DNA from: Gammaproteobacteria bacterium
GTDB lineage: Bacteria > Pseudomonadota > Gammaproteobacteria > Pseudomonadales > Halieaceae
DNA: 64,000 nucleotides
Direction: 5' to 3'
NCBI GenBank assembly: GCA_030428835.1
Contig: JAUIEP010000010.1
Coordinates: 1 to 64,000 of the forward strand
The first letter of the stretch is position 1, and every line of letters begins with the position of its first letter. Below are positions 53,583 to 63,245 of this stretch, one piece after another. The notes below the pieces were generated by a model. That model saw nothing but the letters and a program-made list of their open reading frames with translations, did no database searches and had not been told where the DNA came from. A program made the translations under genes and the position numbers.

Positions 53583-56069
53583 GTGGAGCATACCAGTGCG
53601 GTTATAGACCTTGTCAGCGTGGTGACCACGCTGCTGCTCATCGCCGCCGCCGTGCTGGCCCTGAGCAAGCGCCTGAAACTGCCCTTTACCGTGATGCTGG
53701 TGGTCGTCGGCATCGCGATGTCGGAACTGGCCAAGGCCGCCCCCGCCCTCCTGCCGCCGCTGGTCGACTTCCATATTTCACCCGACGTCATCCTGTTCGT
53801 CTTCCTGCCGACGTTGATCTTCGAGTCGTCCCTGCACCTGGACGCGCGGGAGCTGCGCCGCAACCTGCTGCCGGTGCTGACCATGGCGGTGCCCGGGCTG
53901 CTGATCTCGACCCTGATCATCGGTGCGCTCATCGCAGCCGTCACCCCCATCGATTTCAGCGCTGCCCTGGTCCTGGGGGCCATCCTCAGCGCCACGGACC
54001 CGGTGGCCGTAATTTCACTGTTCAAGCAACTCGGCGCGCCGCGCCGCCTCACGATACTCGTGGAGGGCGAGAGCCTGTTCAACGACGCCACCGCCATCGT
54101 CGCCTCGCAGATACTGCTGGCCATCGCCGTGGCCGGTTACGTTTCCACCCAGACCATCGTCGCCGGGGTCGGCGACTTCCTGCTGGTCTTCTTCGGCGGC
54201 GCGGTGGTGGGCTGGGTGATGGCCGTGGCGGTGGGTTTCGTGCTGGGCAAGGTCGAGGAAGACGCCCTGATCGAGATCTCGCTCACTACCATCCTTGCCT
54301 ACTTCTCGTTCCTGATCGCCGAGCACGTGCTGCACGTGAGCGGCGTGATGGCGACCGTCGCGGCGGCGCTCACGATCGGCGGCTGGGGCCACTCCAAGAT
54401 CTCCCACTCAGTGAACGAATACCTGGAGCACTTCTGGGAGTACCTGGCGTTTGTGGCCAACGCCCTCATCTTCCTGCTGGTCGGGCTCGAGATCGACCTG
54501 GGCGCACTGGCGGACTCCTGGAGCATGCTGGTGTGGGTCATCCTGGCCATGCTGCTGGCCCGTGCCGTGGTGGTGTTCGGCATGGTGCCGCTGGTCGGCA
54601 AACTGCCCGGCTCGGAACACATCGACCGGCGCTACCAGGCCGTGATGTACTGGGGCGGCCTGCGCGGCGCCATCGCGCTGGCCATCGCCCTCAGCCTCGG
54701 GGAGTTCCGATGGGCGGACACCTTCGTCGTGCTGGTGACCGGCGCGGTGCTGTTCACCCTGCTGGTGCCCGGCCTCACCATCGAAAAGCTCATCCGTTCG
54801 CTGGGCCTGCACCTGCCGCCGCTGGCGGACCGGCTCGCGGAGGCCGAGGCCCGCATGGGCGCGCGCCAGAGCGCCGTCACCGACCTGCCCGAGATCCAGA
54901 AGAACGCCAACTTCTCCTCGCGCACGGCCACCCGCCTGCGCACCCACTACCAGCTCGGCGCCGACGAGGCCGAGGAGTATTTCGACAACCAGCGGCGGCA
55001 GGAACTCGATGACGAGCAGGAGCACAATTTGCTGCTGCTCAAGTGTTTCTCGGTGCAGAAGGCGTTCTACCGCCAGATGCTGGGCGAGGGCCACCTGTCG
55101 GAGCCGACCTACCGCAACCTCGTCTATGCCCTGAACGTCGAGGGCGATGCCCTGCGCTACCACGGCGAGTTGCCGCGCGTGCCGCCGCGCTCCCAGTTCG
55201 GCAAATGGTGGCGCAACTCGTGGATGCGGCTGGTGGAGCGCACCGGCTGGTTTGATGACTACGCGGAGTCCATCCGCAGCCACTCCACCGCGCAGGATTA
55301 CGAGTACGCCTGGGCGGGCTACCACGGCTGCATGCGCGTGCTGTCCAGCATCGACAGCCTGTCGCGGCACAGCAAGGCGCGCAACAAGGTGGTCTCGGAA
55401 CTGCGCAGCCTGTTCCAGCGCTGGGCGCAGGGCGCGCGCAGGAAGCTGGAGATCGTCGCGGAGGAGTTCCCCGAGTTCTACGACGCCAGCCAACAGCGCC
55501 TGGCCGAGCGCATGATGCTGCACAGCCAGCGCCAGTTCGTGGTGTCGCAGCGCAAGAGCGGCGCCATACCCAACAGCGTCGCCGGCCTGCTCATCGAGGA
55601 GATCGACAGCGAGATCCGCCGCCTGCGCGGCTACGATACCGCGGAACTCACGCTCGACCCGCGCGAGATGCTGCGCAAGGTGCCGGTGCTGACCGACCTC
55701 CCTGAGTCGGAAGTGCCGGATATCCTGCGCTGCCTGCGACAGCGCACCATTCCGGCGCGACAGGACCTGATCCAGGAGGGCTCCAAGGACGACTCGCTCT
55801 ACATCATCGCCCGCGGCAAGGTCCGCGTGTTGCGCCGCAAGGGTGACGAGGAGATCGAGGTGGACCTGCTCGGCCCCGGGGATTTCGTCGGCCGCGGCGG
55901 GTTCCTCGGCGGCGGCCCCCACGCCGCCACCAGCCGGGCGTTGACACCCTGCGCGGTGTACGAATTGCGCCGCAGCGACATCGTGGAACTGCAAAGCCGC
56001 TGCCCCACGGCGCTCGCGGCCCTCGAGAGCGTGGTCAAGGGCCGCAGCGCGGCGCCGAAGAAGACCTGA
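53583..56069 (+). CDS. CPA1 sodium/proton antiporter with C-terminal cyclic-nucleotide-binding-like domain
   Basis: An 828-residue protein. Residues 1 to about 410 form a CPA1/NhaP-type antiporter with about 12 helices; the ion-site motifs LSATDPVAVISLFKQLGAP and EGESLFNDATAIV are intact, and GGLRGAIALAIALSL is the later conserved helix. A long helical cytoplasmic region (about 420-690) follows, then a cyclic-nucleotide-binding fold (about 690-815, LPESEVPDILRCLRQRTIPARQDLIQEGSKDDSLYIIARGKVRVL ... LGPGDFVGRGGFLGG). This layout recalls plant SOS1. The phosphate cassette is not a clear RTA match, so ligand binding is uncertain. The GTG start is preceded by GGAGG at eight bases. Confidence 0.9.
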   Translation: MEHTSAVIDLVSVVTTLLLIAAAVLALSKRLKLPFTVMLVVVGIAMSELAKAAPALLPPLVDFHISPDVILFVFLPTLIFESSLHLDARELRRNLLPVLTMAVPGLLISTLIIGALIAAVTPIDFSAALVLGAILSATDPVAVISLFKQLGAPRRLTILVEGESLFNDATAIVASQILLAIAVAGYVSTQTIVAGVGDFLLVFFGGAVVGWVMAVAVGFVLGKVEEDALIEISLTTILAYFSFLIAEHVLHVSGVMATVAAALTIGGWGHSKISHSVNEYLEHFWEYLAFVANALIFLLVGLEIDLGALADSWSMLVWVILAMLLARAVVVFGMVPLVGKLPGSEHIDRRYQAVMYWGGLRGAIALAIALSLGEFRWADTFVVLVTGAVLFTLLVPGLTIEKLIRSLGLHLPPLADRLAEAEARMGARQSAVTDLPEIQKNANFSSRTATRLRTHYQLGADEAEEYFDNQRRQELDDEQEHNLLLLKCFSVQKAFYRQMLGEGHLSEPTYRNLVYALNVEGDALRYHGELPRVPPRSQFGKWWRNSWMRLVERTGWFDDYAESIRSHSTAQDYEYAWAGYHGCMRVLSSIDSLSRHSKARNKVVSELRSLFQRWAQGARRKLEIVAEEFPEFYDASQQRLAERMMLHSQRQFVVSQRKSGAIPNSVAGLLIEEIDSEIRRLRGYDTAELTLDPREMLRKVPVLTDLPESEVPDILRCLRQRTIPARQDLIQEGSKDDSLYIIARGKVRVLRRKGDEEIEVDLLGPGDFVGRGGFLGGGPHAATSRALTPCAVYELRRSDIVELQSRCPTALAALESVVKGRSAAPKKT

Positions 56070-56160
56070 GATTCTCCCGAATTGCTGTTCGCCGGTACGC
56101 AATACCGGCGTAACATGCCCGCCTTACCGTTGACCTTTTCAACCGGAGACACCGGCACCC

Positions 56161-57294
56161 ATGAGTCCCATCCGCCCTGCCCTGATGAGCGCACTGCTGC
56201 TGGGCGCCGCTACCGCCGCGGCGCAACCGCTGGTCCAGCTCGACTTCCCGCACACGCCCGACGGCCGCTATGTGCAGGTCGTGGACCTGCACACGCACAG
56301 CGTGTTCTCGGACGGGCGCGTCTGGCCCTACATGCGCGTGCGCGAGGCGCGCCGCGAACACGTGGACGCGGTGGCCATCACCGAACACCTGGAGTACCAG
56401 CCGCACAAGGCGGACATCCCCCACCCCGACCGCAATCGCGCCTTCGAGATCGCGCTGGAGGAAGGCCACAAGGAAGACGAACGCCCGATCATCGTGCTCA
56501 ACGGCGCCGAGATCACCCGCTCCATGCCGCCCGGGCACATCAACGCGGTCTTCCTCGAGGACGCCAACGCGATGCTGGTCGATGACTACCGCGCCGGACT
56601 AGAGGCCGCGGCCGGCCAGGGCGCGTTCATCTTCTGGAACCACCCCTACTGGCGCAAGCAGGAAAAAGACGGCGTCGCGAAGATGCAGAAGGTGCATCGG
56701 GCGCTGATCAGGGACGACCTCATCCACGGCGTGGAAGTCGCCAACGGCGCGGACTACGCCGAGGACACGCTGGCGATCGCCCTCAAGTACGATCTCACCA
56801 TACTCGGCACCTCCGACATACACGGCATCACGGAGTGGGACTACCAGGAGCGCCAGGGCCGGCACCGCACCGTGACGCTGGCGCTCACCGCCGACACGAG
56901 CGAGGACGCCCTGCGCGAGGCGCTGTTCGCGGGCCATACCGTGGCGCTGGTGAAGGAGACCTTCATCGGCAGGGCGGAGAACCTCGAACCTGTGCTCGCA
57001 GGCATGCTTACGGTCAGCACCGAGCAGGAAGAGGAGTACGACCGCCTCGAAGTGCGCATCAGCAACAGCGGTCCCCTGCCCCTCGTGTTCCGCCAGACCA
57101 GCGAGCGCTACTTCTACGACGCCCACGACATCTTCACCGTGGCGCCCGGCAGCGAGTTCGTGGTGCATCTGAAAGAGGTCGCGCCCGGCGACCGCGTTAC
57201 GCTGCCGGTGCAGTGGCTCAATGCGTACCAGGCACCGCGCGAGCACCTCGAGATCGATCTCATGGCGTTGGCCGTGACACCTGGCGAATCCTGA
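56161..57294 (+). CDS. Exported PHP-domain phosphoesterase (Sb-PDE-like)
   Basis: A 377-residue secreted enzyme. A signal peptide (about 1-22, ending ATAAAQP) precedes a PHP domain with metal ligands in VDLHTHSVFSDGR (Asp42, His44, His46), AITEHLEYQPH and GTSDIHG. A beta-rich C-terminal domain (about 265-377) follows. It matches the periplasmic Sb-PDE phosphodiesterase group. Substrate unknown; a phosphodiester or cyclic phosphate is expected from the family. The Nudix gene follows 21 bases later, so the two may act together on extracytoplasmic nucleotides or phosphates. Confidence 0.85.
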   Translation: MSPIRPALMSALLLGAATAAAQPLVQLDFPHTPDGRYVQVVDLHTHSVFSDGRVWPYMRVREARREHVDAVAITEHLEYQPHKADIPHPDRNRAFEIALEEGHKEDERPIIVLNGAEITRSMPPGHINAVFLEDANAMLVDDYRAGLEAAAGQGAFIFWNHPYWRKQEKDGVAKMQKVHRALIRDDLIHGVEVANGADYAEDTLAIALKYDLTILGTSDIHGITEWDYQERQGRHRTVTLALTADTSEDALREALFAGHTVALVKETFIGRAENLEPVLAGMLTVSTEQEEEYDRLEVRISNSGPLPLVFRQTSERYFYDAHDIFTVAPGSEFVVHLKEVAPGDRVTLPVQWLNAYQAPREHLEIDLMALAVTPGES

Positions 57295-57315
57295 ACCGGC
57301 CGTCGATTGCAGGCC

Positions 57316-57801
57316 ATGCGACCAGACAGGCTGCGCACCCCGACCAGACTGGCGTTGTTCGCGACGCTTGCTCTGGCCACGGCCTGTGGTTTCGAGTCAC
57401 CCGACTGTCCGTGGCAGGCGGACGCGGCGCGGGCACCGAGCGCGGGGTGCTTTGCCACGGAGTCCGGCGCGCTGCTGGTGGTGCAGGGCTTGAACGGCAA
57501 GATCAGCCTGCCGGGGGGCAGCAGCGAGCGCGGCGAGTCGGCCATGTGCACCGCCTTTCGCGAAACCTGGGAGGAAAGCGGCCTGCAACTCGTGCCGCGA
57601 GAGCGTGTGGCCGTGTTCGAGACCGGCTTTTACCTGTACCGCTGCGAACGCGATGAACGCTCCGGCGAGATCAACCCGCCCGCCTGGCGCAGGGAGGTCC
57701 GGCAGGCGTTCTACCTGCAACCCGCAGAGTTCGGGGAGTACGAGTGGCGCTTCCCGGAACAGGTTGCGCTGTTGCGTGAGCTGGTTGAGCGCGAGCGTTA
57801 A
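57316..57801 (+). CDS. Exported Nudix hydrolase
   Basis: A 161-residue protein with a complete Nudix box: Gly68, Glu74 and R82-E83-T-W-E86-E87-S-G89-L90, fitting GX5EX7REUXEEXGU. Unusually it starts with a secretion signal (residues 1-23, RLALFATLALATAC). Cys24 could be lipidated, but Ala at -3 is a poor lipobox, so cleavage by signal peptidase I is also possible. Nudix enzymes hydrolyse nucleoside diphosphate-X bonds and are normally cytoplasmic. Four further cysteines in the mature N-terminus may form disulfides. The ATG at 57316 is preferred over an upstream TTG. Confidence 0.82.
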   Translation: MRPDRLRTPTRLALFATLALATACGFESPDCPWQADAARAPSAGCFATESGALLVVQGLNGKISLPGGSSERGESAMCTAFRETWEESGLQLVPRERVAVFETGFYLYRCERDERSGEINPPAWRREVRQAFYLQPAEFGEYEWRFPEQVALLRELVERER

Positions 57802-57816
57802 TGGGGCGCCCCCGGG

Positions 57817-58545
57817 TCACCCACCGCCGGCCAGCGCCCGCAGGATCACCACCAGCCCTGCCCCACCCGAGATCGACAGCACCGCAACGTTGAGCGCGCG
57901 CTGGTTGACCCGCGCCAGGTTGTACCCCGAGGCGTGATAACCCAGCAGCGAGCCCGGCAGCAGTAGCAGCGTTGCGTAGACGAGTTCGCGGGTCACGCCG
58001 CTGGCCAGCGCGAAACCCGCGGCGGAGAGTGCGCCGCCGATGCAGAGCTGCATGGACATCGTGGCCCGGAACTGCCGGACCGGCGCATCCCGGTAGACCA
58101 GCGCAATCGGGGGGCCGCCGATGGATGAGATGGTACCCATGAAGCCCGAGACGACGCCCGAGGCCGCGAGCGTCAGCGGTGTGATCGCCACCCGCAAACC
58201 GACCATGAGCAGCATGACCGCGCCGAGCACCATGAGCCCGAACACGACGTCGAAATGGGTGGCGCCGAACGCCACGACGAAACCGGCGGCCAGCAGCGTG
58301 CCGACGAAGCGCCCGGACAACATCGCACCCAGGTCGGAGCGCTGCACATGGTCCCACTCGCGGCGGCCCGCCAGTGCCGAGATCACGACGTTGGACACCA
58401 GTATCGGGACCGGCGCGAATACCGGGTTGACCAGGAACAGCAGCGGCGCGGCGATGACCGCACCGCCTATGCCGAAGCTGCTCTGGACCAGGGAGCTGAA
58501 GAAGGCGACAGCGACCGCGATGGCGGAGTCTTCGAGTGTGAACAA
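57817..58545 (-). CDS. TauE/SafE family sulfite/organosulfonate exporter-type permease
   Basis: A 242-residue membrane protein with seven to eight helices and the TauE/SafE repeat: SFGIGGAVIAAPLLFL near the N-terminus and GVVSGFMGTISSIGGPPIALVY in the second half. Family members move sulfite, sulfoacetate or other anions. Substrate unknown here. Convergent with the Nudix gene and divergent from ppc. Confidence 0.88.
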   Translation of the reverse strand: MFTLEDSAIAVAVAFFSSLVQSSFGIGGAVIAAPLLFLVNPVFAPVPILVSNVVISALAGRREWDHVQRSDLGAMLSGRFVGTLLAAGFVVAFGATHFDVVFGLMVLGAVMLLMVGLRVAITPLTLAASGVVSGFMGTISSIGGPPIALVYRDAPVRQFRATMSMQLCIGGALSAAGFALASGVTRELVYATLLLLPGSLLGYHASGYNLARVNQRALNVAVLSISGGAGLVVILRALAGGG

Positions 58546-58683
58546 TGCGGGCGCTTCCTGACAGCTTCAGCTAAGGTGCACTATAACGGATACGCCGGGC
58601 GCAGTCGGGCGGCCGCCATGGCACGATAATCGCATGCCGTAAATGCCGGATGCACCGCGAAACCGCACACCAAAGGAGACACC

Positions 58684-61311
58684 ATGCCTGCCGAACTCTA
58701 CGCCTCCCTGCGCGCCAACGTCGGTTACCTCGGTCGCCTGCTCGGGGAGACCATGAGCGAGGCCCACGGCCCGGAGTTCCTGGAGCAGATCGAGCGCGTG
58801 CGGCTGTTGTCCAAGTCGGGGCGCGCCGGCGTGGAGGCGGACCGGCAACGGCTGCAGGAGACGTTGCTGGGTCTCAAGCGGCAGGAGATGCTGCCGGTCG
58901 CCCGCGCGTTCAGCCAGTTCCTTAACCTCGCCAATATCGCCGACCAGCATTTCACCACGGCCCGCGAGATGGACCATCTCACCTCGGCCACAAACACCCT
59001 GGCGACGGTGTTCAGGGAGTTGCAGGACAGCGGGCAGAGCCCGGAGGCCATCGTCGATGCCGTAGACGCCCTGAGTATTGAACTCGTGCTGACCGCGCAC
59101 CCCACCGAGATCACCCGCCGCACGCTGATCCACAAGTACGGCGAGATCGACGCCTGCCTGGCACAGCGTGAGCTGGACGGACTCACCGAGCGCGAACAGG
59201 ACGCCATCGAGCTGCGACTGCGCGAACTCATTGCGCAGATCTGGCACACCCACGACTTCCGCCACTCCCGGCCCAGCCCGGTGGACGAGGCGAAATGGGG
59301 CTTCGCGGTCGTGGAGAAGTCGCTGTGGAACGCGGTGCCCGAGTTCCTGCGCCGGCTCGACAACACCCTGCGCGAGGCCACTGGCCGGCGCCTGCCGCTC
59401 GACGCCGCGCCGGTGAAGTTCTCGTCCTGGATGGGGGGTGACCGCGACGGCAATCCCAATGTGACCGCAACCGTCAGTGAGGAGGTCCTGCTGCTCAGCC
59501 GCTGGCAGGCGGCCGACCTGTACTACCACGCCGTGGACGAGCTCACCGAGGAGCTGTCCATGACGGACTGCAACGCGGGCCTGCGCGCCATGGCGGGCGA
59601 AACACGTGAACCCTACCGCGTGGTGTTGCGCGGCCTGCGCGACAGGTTGCTGGCCCTGCGCGGCGCCATCGAGGTGCAACTCGACGGCATGACGCCCGAC
59701 GCCGGAGCCATGGCGCTCGCGGAGGCTGACCTGTGGGACACGTTGCACACCTGTTACCAGTCCCTGCTGGACACCGGCATGGGCGTCATCGCCAACGGCA
59801 GGCTGCTGGACCTGTTGCGCCGGGTGAAGTGCTTCGGCATCCACCTCGTGCAGCTCGACTTCCGCCAGGACTCCGACCGGCACACCGCCGTGTTCGCTGA
59901 ACTCACGCGCTACCTCGAACTGGGCGACTACGATCAGTGGAGCGAGGAGGAGCGGCAGGCGTTCCTCATCGCGGAACTCAAGAGCAAGCGCCCCCTCATT
60001 CCCGGCGACTGGCGGCCCGGGGAGGACGTCGCGGAGGTGCTGAACGCCTTCCGCGTGGTGGCGGCGCAGCCGGAAGGCGCGCTGGCCTGCTACATCATCT
60101 CGATGGCGCGCCAGCCGTCCGATGTGCTGGCGGTGGAGGTGTTGCTGAAAGCGAGTGGCGTGCCCTACTCCCTGCCGGTCGTGCCGCTGTTCGAGACCCT
60201 CGACGACCTCGACCGCGCCCCGCAGGTCGTCGAGCGACTGCTGGGCATACCGGGTTACCGGGAGCACATAGGCCACGCCATGATGGTGATGATCGGTTAC
60301 TCCGACTCGGCGAAAGACGCCGGCATGATGGCCGCGGGCTGGGCCCAGTACCGCGCCCAGGAGGCGCTGCTGGAGACGTGCGGTCGTGCGGGCGTGCAGG
60401 TGCGCCTGTTCCACGGGCGCGGCGGCACCATCGGCCGCGGCGGCGCACCGGCCCGCGCCGCGCTGCTGTCGCAACCCCCGGGTTCACTCAGGCAGGGCCT
60501 GCGGGTGACCGAACAGGGCGAGATGATCCGCAACAAGCTGGGGCTCAAGAGCCTCGCGACGAAGACCCTGGCGCTCTACACCAGCGCTATCCTCGAAGCC
60601 AACCTGCGCGAGCCGCCCAGGCCCAAACAGGCGTGGCGCGACCTCATGGACACCATTGCGGACGACTCCTGCGCCGCCTACCGCGCCTACGTGCGCGACA
60701 ACGAGGACTTCGTGCGCTACTTCCGCCAGGCCACGCCGGAGCAGGAACTCGCCAAACTGCCGCTAGGCTCCCGGCCCGCGCGGCGCAAGGGCGGCGGCGG
60801 TATCGCGTCGCTGCGCGCCATTCCGTGGATCTTCGCCTGGACGCAGAACCGCCTGATGCTGCCCGCCTGGCTCGGCGCCGGCCAGGCCCTCGACAATTGC
60901 ATCTCGGGCGGTAAACGCGCGCTGCTGGAGGAGATGCTCCGGGACTGGCCCTTCTTCGGCAGCAGGCTGTCGATGCTGGAAATGGTCTTCGCCAAGGCCG
61001 ACCCGGAGCTGTCGGCGTATTACGACAGCAAGCTGGTGGAGGACGAGCTGAAGCCTATCGGCGCGGCGCTGCGCCAGCAGGTGGCAGCGGACATGGCAGT
61101 ACTGCTGGACCTGCTGGGCGAGGACGAACTGTTGCAGAACGAGTCCTGGGCCCGCGGGTCGATCAAACTGCGCAATGTGTATACCGACCCGCTCAACGTA
61201 TTGCAGGTGGAACTGCTGGCGCGCAACCGCAGCTCCGAGGACGATGACATCGAGCAGGCGCTGATGGTCACGTTCGCCGGGGTGGCCGCGGGAATGCGCA
61301 ACACAGGCTAG
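58684..61311 (+). CDS. ppc: Phosphoenolpyruvate carboxylase
   Basis: Anaplerotic enzyme making oxaloacetate from PEP and bicarbonate, 875 residues, full length. His139 in LTAHPTEITRR is the first catalytic motif. MGYSDSAKDAG-type sequence (MIGYSDSAKDAGM) and FHGRGGTIGRGGAPA form the active-site loops, and QNRLMLPAWLG precedes the C-terminal RNTG end typical of the bacterial enzyme (MRNTG). Good ribosome site AAGGAGA before the ATG. The following antiporter gene starts 15 bases after the stop. Confidence 0.98.
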   Translation: MPAELYASLRANVGYLGRLLGETMSEAHGPEFLEQIERVRLLSKSGRAGVEADRQRLQETLLGLKRQEMLPVARAFSQFLNLANIADQHFTTAREMDHLTSATNTLATVFRELQDSGQSPEAIVDAVDALSIELVLTAHPTEITRRTLIHKYGEIDACLAQRELDGLTEREQDAIELRLRELIAQIWHTHDFRHSRPSPVDEAKWGFAVVEKSLWNAVPEFLRRLDNTLREATGRRLPLDAAPVKFSSWMGGDRDGNPNVTATVSEEVLLLSRWQAADLYYHAVDELTEELSMTDCNAGLRAMAGETREPYRVVLRGLRDRLLALRGAIEVQLDGMTPDAGAMALAEADLWDTLHTCYQSLLDTGMGVIANGRLLDLLRRVKCFGIHLVQLDFRQDSDRHTAVFAELTRYLELGDYDQWSEEERQAFLIAELKSKRPLIPGDWRPGEDVAEVLNAFRVVAAQPEGALACYIISMARQPSDVLAVEVLLKASGVPYSLPVVPLFETLDDLDRAPQVVERLLGIPGYREHIGHAMMVMIGYSDSAKDAGMMAAGWAQYRAQEALLETCGRAGVQVRLFHGRGGTIGRGGAPARAALLSQPPGSLRQGLRVTEQGEMIRNKLGLKSLATKTLALYTSAILEANLREPPRPKQAWRDLMDTIADDSCAAYRAYVRDNEDFVRYFRQATPEQELAKLPLGSRPARRKGGGGIASLRAIPWIFAWTQNRLMLPAWLGAGQALDNCISGGKRALLEEMLRDWPFFGSRLSMLEMVFAKADPELSAYYDSKLVEDELKPIGAALRQQVAADMAVLLDLLGEDELLQNESWARGSIKLRNVYTDPLNVLQVELLARNRSSEDDDIEQALMVTFAGVAAGMRNTG

Positions 61312-61326
61312 ACGGAGCACGTGTCA

Positions 61327-63150
61327 ATGCCACTTCCCGACCTGCTCACGCTCGCACTCATCGGCTTTATCGGGCTGCTCTGCCAGTGGCTGGCCTGGCG
61401 CGTCAAGCTGCCCGCCATCCTCTTCCTTTTGCTTTCCGGCATGCTGCTCGGACCCGTATCGGGCATCCTGCAGCCGGACGAGTTGTTCGGTGACCTGCTC
61501 ATACCGTTCGTTTCGCTGGCGGTCGCCGTGATCCTGTTCGAGGGCGCGCTGACGTTACATCGCTCCGAGTTCGCGGAAGTGGAACTGGTCGTCAGGCGGC
61601 TGGTGTCCTATGGGGCGCTGCTCAACGGCGTGATCATCGCGGTGGCAACCCATTGCCTGATCGGTGTCGACTGGGCACTCGCGGCGCTGTTCGGCGCCAT
61701 CATGGTCGTAACCGGGCCGACGGTGATCGTGCCGATGCTGCGCACCGTCCGGCCCAACGCACACCTGGCGCGCACGCTGCGCTGGGAAGGCATACTGATC
61801 GACCCGCTCGGTGCGCTTCTGGCGGTGCTCGTGTACGAGTTCATCGTCGCGATACACACGGGCGCAGAGGTGTCGCACGCGCTGCTGATCTTCGGGCAGA
61901 CGATCGCCGCGGGCGTCCTGCTGGGCGTGGTCGGCGGCTATTGCTTCGGCCTGGTGCTGCGCCACCGCATGCTGCCGTCTTATCTCCACAACTTCGGCGC
62001 CATCGCGTGGGTTACCAGCGTGTTTGGCTTTTCGAATACGCTCATGCACGAGTCCGGCCTGCTGGCGGTAACCATCATGGGCATGTGGCTCGCGAACATG
62101 CCCAACGTTCACACACGCGACATACTGAGCTTCAAGGAGAGCCTGACGCTGATCTTCGTGTCCGCCGTGTTCATTATCCTGCCGGCCCGGCTGCAGCTGG
62201 AGGATATCGTGTCGCTGGGCTGGGGTGCATTCGGCGTATTGCTGGTCATGCAGTTCGTGGCGCGCCCCGCGAAAGTATTCCTCTCGACGCTCGGCACCAA
62301 CTTCACGCGCAATGAGCGCCTGCTGTTGGCCTGGATCGGGCCGCGGGGAGTCGTCGCGGCCGCGATCGCCGCGGTTTTCGCGTTGAAACTCGAGGCCATG
62401 GCGGTTCCCGATGCCCAGGTACTGGTGCCGCTTGCGTTCACCATCATCGTCGGCACCGTGCTCGTGCAGAGCCTGACCGCGAGGGCCTTCGCGAGGCTTC
62501 TCAAGGTGACCGAACCGGACAACAAGGGTTATCTGATCATCGGGGCCAACCCGGTCGCACGGGCTATCGCCCTGGCACTGGAAGACGCGGGACGGCCGTC
62601 GGTACTCTGCGACACCAACTGGTCGCACATAAGTGCCGCGCGCATGAAAGGCCTGAAGACCTACTACGGCAATCCCATATCGGACCAGGCGGAGCTGCGG
62701 CTCGACCTGACCAGCCTGGGCGGCATGCTGGGACTCTCCGACAATTACGCGGTAAATACCACCGCTGCCCTGCGCTTTCGGGAAGACTTCGACATCGGCA
62801 GGGTGTTCATCCTGCCCTTCGACAACGGTGAATCGGGACTCGGGAAGCAGAAGGCCAGCGAGTTCTACGTGGGCCGGCTGCTGTTCGACGAGGCGCACAA
62901 CTACAGCGCACTGTTATGGCTGCTTGACAAGGCCGGGGGCCAGGTGAAAAGCACGCTGCTCAGCAAGAACTACACCATCGATGAATGGCGAGCTGACAAC
63001 GAGGACGACGAGACCGTCCTGTTGTTCGCACAGGACGACAAGGGCTCACTGCGCTGGGCGAGCAGCGACGTGGACTTGCAGCCCGAGCCGGGATGGCGCC
63101 TCTACTACATAGCGCCGCCCTCACCTGAGAAAGACCGGGGCGGGAATTGA
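61327..63150 (+). CDS. CPA1 sodium/proton antiporter with C-terminal TrkA-N-like domain
   Basis: A 607-residue protein. The membrane part (to about 395) has 12-13 helices with LGALLAVLVYEF and the conserved LLAWIGPRGVVAAAIAAVFAL motif of NhaP-type exchangers. The soluble C-terminal half begins GYLIIGANPVARAIALALEDAGRPSVLCDTN, a Rossmann nucleotide-binding segment of the RCK/TrkA-N kind. GANPVA replaces the canonical GxGxxG, so binding may differ. The ATG at 61327, nine bases after GGAG, is preferred over a GTG at 61321 that is only three bases from it. Probably co-transcribed with ppc. Confidence 0.88.
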   Translation: MPLPDLLTLALIGFIGLLCQWLAWRVKLPAILFLLLSGMLLGPVSGILQPDELFGDLLIPFVSLAVAVILFEGALTLHRSEFAEVELVVRRLVSYGALLNGVIIAVATHCLIGVDWALAALFGAIMVVTGPTVIVPMLRTVRPNAHLARTLRWEGILIDPLGALLAVLVYEFIVAIHTGAEVSHALLIFGQTIAAGVLLGVVGGYCFGLVLRHRMLPSYLHNFGAIAWVTSVFGFSNTLMHESGLLAVTIMGMWLANMPNVHTRDILSFKESLTLIFVSAVFIILPARLQLEDIVSLGWGAFGVLLVMQFVARPAKVFLSTLGTNFTRNERLLLAWIGPRGVVAAAIAAVFALKLEAMAVPDAQVLVPLAFTIIVGTVLVQSLTARAFARLLKVTEPDNKGYLIIGANPVARAIALALEDAGRPSVLCDTNWSHISAARMKGLKTYYGNPISDQAELRLDLTSLGGMLGLSDNYAVNTTAALRFREDFDIGRVFILPFDNGESGLGKQKASEFYVGRLLFDEAHNYSALLWLLDKAGGQVKSTLLSKNYTIDEWRADNEDDETVLLFAQDDKGSLRWASSDVDLQPEPGWRLYYIAPPSPEKDRGGN

Positions 63151-63245
63151 CTGAACCGGACCCGATTGGGCCATCGCCGGACCGTCTCCGACGTACTTGA
63201 GGCCCCGCCGTTACGTACTACACTCTGATACACAGGAACCCGCGA

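Noticed and set aside
54408-56102. Minus-strand frame of 564 codons
   Set aside because: Antisense to the CPA1-CNB antiporter gene, low-complexity, no start context.
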